Part shown: positions 7,890-16,685 of the stretch, piece after piece
Numbering within the stretch: the first letter of the stretch is position 1
Layout: each line of letters starts with the position of its first letter
Origin: Flavobacteriales bacterium
GTDB taxonomy: Bacteria > Bacteroidota > Bacteroidia > Flavobacteriales_C > GCA-002722245
Assembly (NCBI GenBank): GCA_002722245.1
Contig: PBLA01000023.1
Location: forward strand, 44,259 to 108,258
Length of the DNA: 64,000 nt
Direction: 5' to 3'
Program-made: the position numbers and the translations under genes
The notes under the pieces: generated by a model
Seen by the model: only the letters and a program-made list of their open reading frames with translations
What the model was told of the DNA's origin: nothing
The model's database searches: none

Positions 7890-10121
7890 ATGGCAATAAT
7901 TCAAAAAATAAGACAGAATTCAACAATAACCCTTATTGTAATTGGTGGTGCAATTCTCGCCTTTGTTTTAACTACCGCTATTGAGAATACTGGAAGAGGA
8001 GGATATGATAACGAAAGCATGGTTGGTGCATTTGATGGCGTTGAAATCTCAGATCAAGAATTTAACTCTGAAAGGGAGAAACTTGTTTTCCTTAGAAATG
8101 GTGGCGAAAAATTTAATTCTGTTCAAGAAAGGGAAAAAGGTCAATTTACCAATCAAGCCTGGAACAGTTTGTTGCGCGATAAGTTTTTCGATAATGAGTG
8201 CGAAGAATTAGGTATAAGAATAACACGTGACGAAAAAGAAGATATGCTTATTGGTGAACAGCCTTATTGGTTTTTTAGGGAATATCTCTTCGGGGGAGAA
8301 AATCGTTACAAAGAAAATAAGCAATCAATTAAAGAAAATCCTTTTAATATTTCTGAATACGGCTTCATGGCAGTAAGAGATCGTCAAGGAAATCAAGTAA
8401 AAACAGTTAAGTTAGAAGAAAATTCGAATTGGGTTCAGGATTTTGGATTTAAATTGAAAACTCAAAAGAAATTAGAGAAACTTCTTACAGGTTGCTTTTA
8501 TACAACAACTAGCTTGGCGAAAGAAGAATATGTGGCCACGAACTCCAAGAAAGATATTCAAATTGCCTATGTTAACTATAGCTCTGTAGTAGATGAAAAG
8601 ATGAATCCTACCCCTGCAGAAATAGAAGCAGCTTATGAAGAAATTAAATTCAGGTTTACTGAAAAAGAAACAGCAAGAAAGGTATTGTTTGCAAAATTTG
8701 ATCTTATGCCTTCGGATGAAGATAGAATTGCTGTTCAAAATAACGTTTTGAGTTTGCGAACAGCACTCAATGAGGAAGAAGATGCTAAGCTCTTTGTGAA
8801 AAACGAAACCGAAGGATTAATAGATTTTAACTTTTACAAGAAAGGGGATTATCCTATAAAAATTGGAGGAATAGACACCCTGTGTTTTAAGTATAAAAAA
8901 GGGGATGTTATCGGTCCGTTCTCAGACCCTGGACAATCACAATATGGAATTGTAAAAATCTTAGATGAAAAAAATCTATCTGATTCTGTAAAGATTAATA
9001 TTTTTGTATTGAGTCAAAAGTATGTTATTGATCAGTTAAATATTACAGATGTAAATAAACCAACTGAAGATGATAAAGCAAACTATCAAAAACTTTATAA
9101 AACAACAGAGGATAGTATCTTAACTGTAGCACAGTCAAAAGGATTTAAAGCAATTTCTAAAGAACTATGGGCGGATACATCCGCGTACAAAGAAGGTGGA
9201 AATAAAGATTGGGTTGCTCTAAATGATTTAGGTCAAAACTTTTTAGATAGCGCATTAAATGCCAACAACGGAGACATTAAGTTTGTATACTTACCTGATG
9301 GCAGAGGTTCCTCCTATAAGGCATTGATTGAATATGTAAAGTTTGGAGAGAAATTCCCAAAAATGCAGATTGGATCTATTATTAAAAATGTTAATCCAGG
9401 GGATGCTACAATTGATGATTTCATGAGTAAAGCAAATCAAGTTGCATTCTCACTAAAAGATGGAAAACCTATAGATTATTTATCGGACAGTCTTAGCTAT
9501 ATCGTTGATTCGATGACTGTTAAAGGATCAACTTACACAATTAGTAACATTTCTGATTCAAGGAAAATTGTGAATTGGGCATTTGAATCCGAAATCAATC
9601 AACCTTCAAATGTATTTACTACGCCAAATTCTTTTGTAGTTGCTGTAGTAACAGGAGAATACGTTGGTGAATATAAAACGTTGGAAGATCGAACGGTAAA
9701 ATTTTACAGTGAAAAACAAGCTAGAAACAAAAAACAGAAAGATGAAATTTTGTCTAAATTACCCGAGGTTAATCAAGATAATTTCGATCAATTCTCATCG
9801 TTATATACAGGGGGACAAATTAAAACAGAATCAGCGGTAAGTCATAAAAGAGGTTCTACCTCATTTGGACGTGAAGCAAAAGTTACAGGTGTAATTGCTG
9901 GTTTAAAGAAAGGAGAAATATCAAATATTGTAGAAGGTGAGGACGGCTTATATATTGTAAAAGTAACCGCTGAAGATTATGCTGAAATTACCGAGGACAC
10001 TAATCTTGATGTTGAAAAAGAAAAATTAAAAAGTGATGAACTCAAAAATGGTAATTTATTGATTGATGAATTCATTACTGAAAAAGCTGATTTACTCGAT
10101 AACAGAAAAATGTTAAGATAA
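7890..10121 (+). CDS. Membrane-anchored peptidyl-prolyl isomerase, PpiD/SurA-N type
   Basis: Periplasmic folding factor anchored in the inner membrane, expected to assist newly exported proteins near the Sec translocon. 743 residues: a short cytoplasmic start and one TM helix at about 11-30 (ITLIVIGGAILAFVLTTAI), a SurA_N_3-type chaperone region, a parvulin-like domain ending near residue 345 (VIGPFSDPGQSQYGIVKI) and a second parvulin-like stretch near the C terminus (VTGVIAGLKKGEISNIVEGEDGLYIVKV). The ATG at 7890 is chosen over the in-frame TTG at 7881 because it has the normal N-in start and the better codon. It has its own promoter and terminator. Confidence 0.88.
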   Translation: MAIIQKIRQNSTITLIVIGGAILAFVLTTAIENTGRGGYDNESMVGAFDGVEISDQEFNSEREKLVFLRNGGEKFNSVQEREKGQFTNQAWNSLLRDKFFDNECEELGIRITRDEKEDMLIGEQPYWFFREYLFGGENRYKENKQSIKENPFNISEYGFMAVRDRQGNQVKTVKLEENSNWVQDFGFKLKTQKKLEKLLTGCFYTTTSLAKEEYVATNSKKDIQIAYVNYSSVVDEKMNPTPAEIEAAYEEIKFRFTEKETARKVLFAKFDLMPSDEDRIAVQNNVLSLRTALNEEEDAKLFVKNETEGLIDFNFYKKGDYPIKIGGIDTLCFKYKKGDVIGPFSDPGQSQYGIVKILDEKNLSDSVKINIFVLSQKYVIDQLNITDVNKPTEDDKANYQKLYKTTEDSILTVAQSKGFKAISKELWADTSAYKEGGNKDWVALNDLGQNFLDSALNANNGDIKFVYLPDGRGSSYKALIEYVKFGEKFPKMQIGSIIKNVNPGDATIDDFMSKANQVAFSLKDGKPIDYLSDSLSYIVDSMTVKGSTYTISNISDSRKIVNWAFESEINQPSNVFTTPNSFVVAVVTGEYVGEYKTLEDRTVKFYSEKQARNKKQKDEILSKLPEVNQDNFDQFSSLYTGGQIKTESAVSHKRGSTSFGREAKVTGVIAGLKKGEISNIVEGEDGLYIVKVTAEDYAEITEDTNLDVEKEKLKSDELKNGNLLIDEFITEKADLLDNRKMLR

Positions 10122-10151
10122 TTTTTCATTCAATCGATACGATTTTACAGG

Positions 10152-10182
10152 AGACTCATTGATAATAAATGAGTCTTTTTTC
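10152..10182 (+). terminator. Intrinsic terminator after the ppiD-like gene
   Basis: AGACTCATT (10152-10160) pairs with AATGAGTCT (10168-10176) around a 7-base loop and is followed by a T run to 10182. The motif GACTCATT recurs at the 3' end of the small RNA just downstream (10371-10378). Confidence 0.8.
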
Positions 10183-10246
10183 TATCCGCTATTCTGTCCA
10201 ATCGTTATTGCAACTGATTTAAATAGGTTTTATGGGATTAAGGATG

Positions 10247-10254
10247 TATATTTG
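10247..10254 (+). promoter_or_regulatory. Bacteroidota-type -7 promoter box for the small RNA
   Basis: TATATTTG, a full match to TAnnTTTG. Transcription would begin around 10258-10261. No plus-strand coding region follows; the next gene, secA, is on the other strand. This box therefore marks a non-coding transcript. Confidence 0.6.
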
Positions 10255-10257
10255 CAG

Positions 10258-10383
10258 GCAGTAATACGGTTTAAAGTGTGAATTGGTACTCACTTACTTT
10301 ATAATCTTTACCCTTATAAGATTGCCGTCCATTGCTAGGTTAAGTTCGGTAAGTGAGTCACTCTTGAAGTGACTCATTTTTTT
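10258..10383 (+). ncRNA. Candidate structured small RNA (about 125 nt)
   Basis: Lies between the ppiD terminator and the convergent secA gene, with its own promoter box and an intrinsic terminator. By hand folding, P1 pairs 10260-10269 with 10325-10336 (ACGG/CCGT plus AGTAAT/ATTGCT, with a CC bulge). P2 pairs ACTCACTTAC (10288-10297) with GTAAGTGAGT (10349-10358) perfectly. A small hairpin AATCTT/AAGATT (10303-10308/10318-10323) sits inside. P1 and P2 cross, so they form a pseudoknot or are alternatives. The terminator arms are GAGTCACT (10355-10362) and AGTGACTC (10368-10375); its left arm shares four bases with P2. No gene follows, so it probably acts in trans. A 6S-like RNA of Flavobacteria (the 6S-Flavo/Flavo-1 class) is one possibility; I cannot confirm it. 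Confidence 0.55.
10355..10383 (+). terminator. Intrinsic terminator of the small RNA
   Basis: 8-bp stem GAGTCACT/AGTGACTC with a five-base loop, then A and seven T. On the opposite strand there is no T run after the hairpin, so it serves the plus-strand transcript and not secA. Confidence 0.75.
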
Positions 10384-10405
10384 ATTCCCCTTAGTACTCT
10401 AACAT

Positions 10406-13400
10406 TTATGCATATGCCTTTCCATGGCATTGTTTGAATTTCTTTCCACTCCCACATGGGCATGGCTCATTTCTACCAACTGTTTGTTCAGCTTTGGCAG
10501 GTTGATTGTTTTCTTTCTCTGCGATTGAACCATCGCTGTTCCCTCGAGATGCTGTAACCTTTGGTGTATTACTCACTCGTTTTGGTGCTGTTCTTACGTT
10601 TTTTTGCTGGTTAGGATCTTGCTGAAGAATTCCTGCTTTCATTAAGAAAGAAACAATTTCTGTATTCACCTTATCCATCATCACTAAAAACACATCGTAG
10701 GACTCTCTCTTATAAATTAACAAAGGATCTTTCTGCTCTACAGAGGCATTTTGAACATTGGTTCGCAAATCGTCCATTTCTCTCAAATGCTCTTTCCATT
10801 CAGCATCTATAACAGCAAGAGTAATAGCTCTTTCAAACTGCTTCACAACCTCTTCACCTTGATTCGCATAAGCCTTGGCAATATTGACCGTGGCCGTTAA
10901 AATTTTCTTTCCATTCGTAAATGGGATATTTACCATTGCGTCTTCCCCTCCTTGATTTTCATACACATCTTTGATAAACGGAAAGGTAGTTTGAGCAAGT
11001 CTCTCTTTACGCAGCTTATATGCCTCAGATACTGCTTTTACAACTGCTTCAAAATTTTCTTTATCTGTCCCCTGAAATTCCTCTTCAGACATAGGAGCCT
11101 CAATACCTAATTGAGTAATTAAATCAACTTTAAACGCTTCATAATTTTTCGAATTAGAGTACTTTAATATAATTGATTCTATGGTATCCATAAAAATATT
11201 GGATACATCCACGGATAATCGATCACCGTAAAGCGCATTTCTTCGCTTGGTATAAATTACTTCACGTTGAGCATTCATAACATCATCGTATTCCAACAAC
11301 CGCTTACGTTGACCAAAATTATTTTCCTCAACCTTCTTTTGAGCTCTTTCAATGGATTTCGAAATCATTCCATGTTGAATCACCTCTCCTTCCTTTAACC
11401 CCATTCGATCCATCAATTTTGAAATTCTCTCCGAACCGAATAATCGCATCAATTGATCTTCCAATGAAACAAAAAATTGAGATGACCCAGGATCTCCCTG
11501 ACGTCCTGCTCTACCTCTTAACTGACGGTCTACACGACGAGACTCATGTCTTTCTGTGGCTATGATTGCTAAACCTCCTTTAGCTTTCACCTCATCCGAA
11601 AGTTTAATATCGGTACCACGACCAGCCATATTGGTCGCTATGGTAACCATGTTAGCCTGACCAGCTTCACGAACAATTTGTGCTTCCTGACCATGGCGTT
11701 TTGCATTCAAAACATTATGTTTTATTCCACGCATCTTCAATGTTCTACTCAGTAATTCTGAGATCTCTACCGAAGTTGTCCCTACAAGAACAGGCCTACC
11801 CTGTTTTGTAATTTCTCCAATTTCTTCGATAACCGCATTAAATTTTTCACGTTGTGTTTTATACACTTTATCCTGTCGATCATCTCTAACAATTGGTTTA
11901 TTTGTTGGGATTTCAATAACATCTAATTCATAAATATCCCAAAATTCTGCGGCTTCAGTGATTGCTGTACCCGTCATCCCTGATAACTTATGGTACATTC
12001 TAAAATAATTCTGCAAAGTGACTGATGCATAGGTTTGAGATGCAGCCTCAATTTTAACACCTTCTTTTGCCTCTACAGCTTGATGTAATCCGTCACTCCA
12101 TCGCCTACCATCCATGATTCGCCCTGTAGACTCATCTACAATTTTAACAGCATTATCAATCACAACATAATCCGTCTCTTTTTCAAAAAGCGTATATGCT
12201 TTAAGTAGTTGCTGCATCGTATGCAAACGTTCTACTTTAATACTATAATCCTGAGTAACTTTTGTTTTAGCTTGTGCTTTCTCTTGTTCGGTAATCGTCA
12301 TTTGATCAACCTCTGCCAATAGAGCCCCAAGATCAGGCATGATAAAGAAATCCTTATCTTCAAAGGAACCAGAAATTAAATCAATCCCTTTATCCTTTAA
12401 TTCAATAGAGTTCGCTTTTTCGTCAATTACAAAGAACAATTCATCATCAACAATATGCATATTTTTTCCTTGTTCTTGCATATAATTGTTCTCTGTTTTT
12501 TGCAATAATTGCTTTGCTCCGGGTTCTGATAAAAATTTAATTAATGCTTTATTTTTAGGCAACCCTCTATATGCTCTTAAAATTTCAATACCTGCCTCTT
12601 TTGAATTTTCATCCTTGAAAAGCTTTTTCGCCTCTGCTAACTTTTTAGTTACCAATTGACGCTGCGCCTGCACTAACTGGGCTACGAAAGGTTTTAACTG
12701 ATCATACTCTTGATTCGTTTTCCGGGTCATCTGCCCTGAAATTATAAGAGGTGTACGCGCATCATCAATTAATACAGAATCAACTTCATCCACAATTGCA
12801 TAATGATGTTTCCTTTGTACCAGATCTTCTACACCATTTGCCATATTATCTCTTAAGTAATCAAACCCAAATTCGTTGTTTGTACCATAGGTAACATCAC
12901 AATTATAAGCTGCTCTTCGCTCTTCACTGTTTGGTTCGTATTTATCAATACAATCAATTGAGATTCCATGGAATTCAAATAGAGGCTTCATCCAATCACA
13001 GTCACGAATGGCTAAATAATCATTAACCGTAACTAAATGAACACCTCTTTGGGCTAAAGCATTTAAGTAAACAGGTAATGTAGCGACAAGGGTTTTACCT
13101 TCTCCAGTTGCCATTTCAGCAATTTTACCAGAATGTAAAACACATCCACCTATCAACTGAACTTGATAATGTTCCATATCCCATTTAATCTCATTACCTC
13201 CTGCTTCCCAAGTTGTTGAATAGATGGCTTTTTCTCCTTCTATCTCAAAATTTTCGCGTAAATGAGCGATCTCTTTTTCAAAATTGGAAGCGGTAACTTC
13301 AATCGTTTCTTGATCTTTAAATCGTCGCGCTGTTTCACGAATATTTGCAAACGCCTTTGGAAGAATTTTATTAAGTACTTCTTCAATCTTTTCATCAACT

Positions 13401-13693
13401 TTTTTCGCTAATTCATCCGCTTGTTTGTATAGAATCTCCTTTTCTTTTGCGCCTAAACCAGAGGCATTAGCATCTTCTTTAATTTTTGCAATCTGATCTT
13501 CATCCGATTTAATATACTCTTGAATCTCTTTTCTAAAGAAATCCGAATTAGCCCTTAACTCATCAGATGTAGCATTTTTCAACTTCTCCTGCTCCGCTAA
13601 CACTTGTTTCACCAACGGTAAAATTTCCTGAATATCTTTGTCGCTTTTTTTTCCAAAAAGCTTTGTAATCATATTTCCTATAGCACCTATCAT
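10406..13693 (-). CDS. secA: Preprotein translocase ATPase SecA
   Basis: Motor of the Sec pathway: binds preproteins and drives them through SecYEG using ATP. The Walker A segment GEGKTLVATLPV is near residue 200, the Walker B region VDEVDSVLIDDART near 305, and the helicase motifs TNMAGRGTDI and RGRAGRQGDPG lie in the second nucleotide-binding fold. The protein ends in a zinc-binding SEC-C motif CPCGSGKKFKQCH. At 1095 residues it is longer than E. coli SecA (901), because of the extra segment between about 330 and 480 that Bacteroidota SecA proteins usually have. ATG at 13691-13693; a second in-frame ATG at residue 8 is possible. Confidence 0.97.
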   Translation of the reverse strand: MIGAIGNMITKLFGKKSDKDIQEILPLVKQVLAEQEKLKNATSDELRANSDFFRKEIQEYIKSDEDQIAKIKEDANASGLGAKEKEILYKQADELAKKVDEKIEEVLNKILPKAFANIRETARRFKDQETIEVTASNFEKEIAHLRENFEIEGEKAIYSTTWEAGGNEIKWDMEHYQVQLIGGCVLHSGKIAEMATGEGKTLVATLPVYLNALAQRGVHLVTVNDYLAIRDCDWMKPLFEFHGISIDCIDKYEPNSEERRAAYNCDVTYGTNNEFGFDYLRDNMANGVEDLVQRKHHYAIVDEVDSVLIDDARTPLIISGQMTRKTNQEYDQLKPFVAQLVQAQRQLVTKKLAEAKKLFKDENSKEAGIEILRAYRGLPKNKALIKFLSEPGAKQLLQKTENNYMQEQGKNMHIVDDELFFVIDEKANSIELKDKGIDLISGSFEDKDFFIMPDLGALLAEVDQMTITEQEKAQAKTKVTQDYSIKVERLHTMQQLLKAYTLFEKETDYVVIDNAVKIVDESTGRIMDGRRWSDGLHQAVEAKEGVKIEAASQTYASVTLQNYFRMYHKLSGMTGTAITEAAEFWDIYELDVIEIPTNKPIVRDDRQDKVYKTQREKFNAVIEEIGEITKQGRPVLVGTTSVEISELLSRTLKMRGIKHNVLNAKRHGQEAQIVREAGQANMVTIATNMAGRGTDIKLSDEVKAKGGLAIIATERHESRRVDRQLRGRAGRQGDPGSSQFFVSLEDQLMRLFGSERISKLMDRMGLKEGEVIQHGMISKSIERAQKKVEENNFGQRKRLLEYDDVMNAQREVIYTKRRNALYGDRLSVDVSNIFMDTIESIILKYSNSKNYEAFKVDLITQLGIEAPMSEEEFQGTDKENFEAVVKAVSEAYKLRKERLAQTTFPFIKDVYENQGGEDAMVNIPFTNGKKILTATVNIAKAYANQGEEVVKQFERAITLAVIDAEWKEHLREMDDLRTNVQNASVEQKDPLLIYKRESYDVFLVMMDKVNTEIVSFLMKAGILQQDPNQQKNVRTAPKRVSNTPKVTASRGNSDGSIAEKENNQPAKAEQTVGRNEPCPCGSGKKFKQCHGKAYA

Positions 13694-13846
13694 GTTGCTT
13701 GTTTTTCTAGTTGAATCTCTTGCCTCTTATCAAAAAGAGTGCAAATCATAAATTTAAGCTAAATCCATGTAAATTTGTCAGGAATTTCGAATTGTAAATA
13801 ACAATTTATATCCCTTAATATTAAGTATCCAAAAAGTAATATGAAA

Positions 13847-14824
13847 TTAAAAATATTTAAATACTTTATCAATTTCTAACTTGTAATCAACTTCTGAAAT
13901 TTGATTAAAACCAAATTTATTAAGAACAGTCATTATTCGTTCATATTGATCATCATTTAAATTTCTTTTCCATGTCAAAAGTTGATCTTTTGGACTAGAT
14001 GTTATATTACTTCCAGGCTTCGTTGTTGAAGACGGTTTCTTCACTAAAGAAAGTAAATCATTAGGAACATCTAGTCCTAGAAATCTATAAACCTCAGTAA
14101 ACTCTTTCTCTGGTTTTAAAAATAAATCCTCATACTTAACAGTGTAAACATTTGAACTTTTTCTAGCATTTAGACTGGGAATTAAACTCAAACAGTATTG
14201 AGCAGCTAAAAACTCTTCTGGGTAACTAATCTCCTCTACAATCTTTTTAAACTGATTATAAAATTCAGGACAATAATAGTCTCCATCTAACTTTTTGAAA
14301 TTTTCAATATTTTCTTTTTTCAAACTCCAAGCTCCATGGTTCATCTGGCTTGAAACAACAGCTATTGGATTCCTGTCAATTTGTAAAACTTTATAACCAG
14401 GAAATTTTTGAACAAACCAAGGTAACATTTCATTTAACCGACAGAACTTAATTAAAAATTTATCACAATTTTCGTAAGACTTAAATTTCCCATTTCTATC
14501 CAATAGTTTTTCCGTAATAAAGTTCCCCTCCAAAAGGTCCGAAAAAAAATTACTTAACTTCTTATTTGAAGAATCTACAGGCAAATACTTTTCAAACCAG
14601 TATTTGTTACCATCACCGAAATAATCCTGAAAAATAAAAGGATGTAATGGTTCCCAAAGATTGAATACCTTTTTATCATTACACAAAACTTCATTTACCC
14701 AAGTTGTCCCCCCCCTTGGAGTTCCCGATATCAAAATAACGTCTTGAGAATTAATAATTTTCTTCTTATAATAATTCTGAAGCCTCTTAAGGCGTATATT
14801 ATATACAAATCTAGTTAATTTCAT
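13847..14824 (-). CDS. Sulfotransferase-family protein
   Basis: P-loop enzyme of the PAPS-dependent sulfotransferase family, which transfers sulfate to a sugar, lipid or protein hydroxyl or amine; the acceptor is unknown. The 5'-phosphosulfate loop GTPRGGTTW is at residues 34-42, and the 3'-phosphate-binding segment DRNPIAVVSSQMNHG follows in the middle of the protein. A C-terminal segment with KPGSNITSS resembles the family's KxGxxG region only loosely. The ATG at 14824 (325 residues) is chosen over a TTG at 14830. It starts two bases before the end of the lepA stop region, so it sits in the lepA transcript. It is noticeably richer in Asn, Lys and Phe than its neighbours, which would fit recent acquisition. 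Confidence 0.8.
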   Translation of the reverse strand: MKLTRFVYNIRLKRLQNYYKKKIINSQDVILISGTPRGGTTWVNEVLCNDKKVFNLWEPLHPFIFQDYFGDGNKYWFEKYLPVDSSNKKLSNFFSDLLEGNFITEKLLDRNGKFKSYENCDKFLIKFCRLNEMLPWFVQKFPGYKVLQIDRNPIAVVSSQMNHGAWSLKKENIENFKKLDGDYYCPEFYNQFKKIVEEISYPEEFLAAQYCLSLIPSLNARKSSNVYTVKYEDLFLKPEKEFTEVYRFLGLDVPNDLLSLVKKPSSTTKPGSNITSSPKDQLLTWKRNLNDDQYERIMTVLNKFGFNQISEVDYKLEIDKVFKYF

Positions 14825-14826
14825 AA

Positions 14827-16617
14827 TCAATCATCAAGTTTTAATACAGCCAAGAATGCACTCTGCGGAATCTCTACGGAACCAATTTGACGCATCTTTT
14901 TCTTACCTGCTTTTTGCTTTTCAAGAAGTTTTCGCTTTCGTGAAATATCTCCTCCATAACATTTTGCAGTAACGTCCTTTCTTAATGCTGATATAGTTTC
15001 TCTTGCAATAATCTTAGCTCCAATTGCAGCTTGAATCGCTATTACGAATTGCTGACGAGGGATTAATTCTTTTAGTTTCTTACAAATCTTTTTTCCCAAT
15101 GAAAATGCATTATCCGAATGGATTAATGCAGAAAGGGCATCTACTTGATCTCCATTTAAAAGAATGTCCATTTTTTTAAGATTCGACTGGCGCATCCCTG
15201 AGGGATAGTAATCAAAGGATGCATACCCCTTCGAAATTGACTTTAATCGATCGTAAAAGTCAAATACAATTTCCGCAAGAGGCATTTCAAAGGAAAGTTC
15301 TACCCTGTCTGCACTTAAGTAAACTTGATTACTTAATTCTCCTCTTTTTTCTATTGCTAGAGTCATTACTGCACCCACGTAATCGGATTTTGTAATTACC
15401 TGTGCTTTTATATATGGTTCTTCAATCCAGTCAATGACCGAAGGGTCGGGCAGTTCAGATGGGTTATTTACAATAATTTCCTCTCCTTTCTTGGTATAAG
15501 CCATGTAGGAAACATTAGGAACCGTAGTAATTACATCCATTTCAAACTCACGTTCTAATCGTTCTGTAATTATTTCTAAATGCAGCATCCCTAAGAACCC
15601 ACAACGAAAACCAAACCCTAATGCTGCTGAACTTTCTGGTTCAAATGTTAATGAAGCATCATTTAGTTGAAGCTTTTCCATTGCAGCTCTTAAATCTTCA
15701 TAATCTTCGGTTACCACCGGATACACTCCTGCAAACACCATTGGCTTTACATCCTCAAACCCATCAACTGCTGAGGCACAAGGGTTTTCAAAGTTGGTTA
15801 AGGTATCTCCAACTTTTACGTCTTGTGCATTTTTAATCCCGGAAATAATATATCCCACATCTCCACATTGAACCTCTTTTCGCGATTCCATGTCTAAACG
15901 TAAAATACCTATTTCGTCGGCATTGTAATCTTTTCCTGTGTTAAAAAACTTAACTCTATCGCCTTTTTTAATCGATCCATTAAGCACTCTGAAATAAGCA
16001 ATAATTCCTCGAAATGGATTAAATACTGAATCAAAAATCATTGCTTGTAGAGGAGCTTCTGGGTCACCTTCGGGAGATGGAACATCCTCTACTATTGCTT
16101 TTAATATCTGATCTACACCAAGTCCTGTTTTACCAGAGGCAGGTATAATTTTATCACGATCACATCCTATAAGGTCAACAATTTGATCTTTAACTTCTTC
16201 AGGTTGAGCGCCTGGAAGATCCATTTTATTTAATACAGGGATGATTTCTAAATCATTTTCTAGTGCGAGATACAAATTAGAAATTGTTTGCGCTTGAATT
16301 CCCTGAGCGGCATCTACGATTAATAAAGCTCCCTCACATGCTGCAATACTTCTAGAAACTTCATACGAAAAATCAACGTGACCAGGAGTATCAATTAAGT
16401 TAAGAGTATACTTCTCACCATCTTGCTCATAATCCATTTGGATGGCGTGAGACTTAATGGTTATCCCTCTCTCCTTCTCCAGATCCATGTCGTCTAGTGT
16501 TTGTTCGCTCAACTCCCTGTCCGACACGGTATTCGTTTCTTGTAACAATCGATCCGCTAAGGTTGACTTGCCATGGTCAATGTGCGCGATTATACAGAAA
16601 TTCCTTATGTTTTTCAT
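14827..16617 (-). CDS. lepA: Elongation factor 4 (LepA)
   Basis: Ribosome-bound translational GTPase. G1 motif AHIDHGKST at residues 11-19, G3 DTPGHVDF near 76-83, G4 NKMDLP near 130; the LepA-specific C-terminal domain contains [22 protein letters not shown] and [19 protein letters not shown]. Length 596, exactly normal for EF4. A TAAATTTG promoter box ends only four bases before the ATG, so the message may be leaderless. The sulfotransferase gene follows immediately downstream. Confidence 0.97.
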   Translation of the reverse strand: MKNIRNFCIIAHIDHGKSTLADRLLQETNTVSDRELSEQTLDDMDLEKERGITIKSHAIQMDYEQDGEKYTLNLIDTPGHVDFSYEVSRSIAACEGALLIVDAAQGIQAQTISNLYLALENDLEIIPVLNKMDLPGAQPEEVKDQIVDLIGCDRDKIIPASGKTGLGVDQILKAIVEDVPSPEGDPEAPLQAMIFDSVFNPFRGIIAYFRVLNGSIKKGDRVKFFNTGKDYNADEIGILRLDMESRKEVQCGDVGYIISGIKNAQDVKVGDTLTNFENPCASAVDGFEDVKPMVFAGVYPVVTEDYEDLRAAMEKLQLNDASLTFEPESSAALGFGFRCGFLGMLHLEIITERLEREFEMDVITTVPNVSYMAYTKKGEEIIVNNPSELPDPSVIDWIEEPYIKAQVITKSDYVGAVMTLAIEKRGELSNQVYLSADRVELSFEMPLAEIVFDFYDRLKSISKGYASFDYYPSGMRQSNLKKMDILLNGDQVDALSALIHSDNAFSLGKKICKKLKELIPRQQFVIAIQAAIGAKIIARETISALRKDVTAKCYGGDISRKRKLLEKQKAGKKKMRQIGSVEIPQSAFLAVLKLDD

Positions 16618-16621
16618 GTAG

Positions 16622-16629
16622 CAAATTTA
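16622..16629 (-). promoter_or_regulatory. Bacteroidota-type -7 promoter box for lepA, four bases from the ATG
   Basis: On the minus strand the sequence is TAAATTTG-CTAC-ATG. Since the TAnnTTTG element is centred about seven bases before the start of transcription, the transcript should begin at or within a few bases of the initiation codon. Confidence 0.55.
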
Positions 16630-16685
16630 AGATAAATTTGATCGATTGTCCACTAGGAACAAAAGACCTAAATCCTTTTCTCTAA

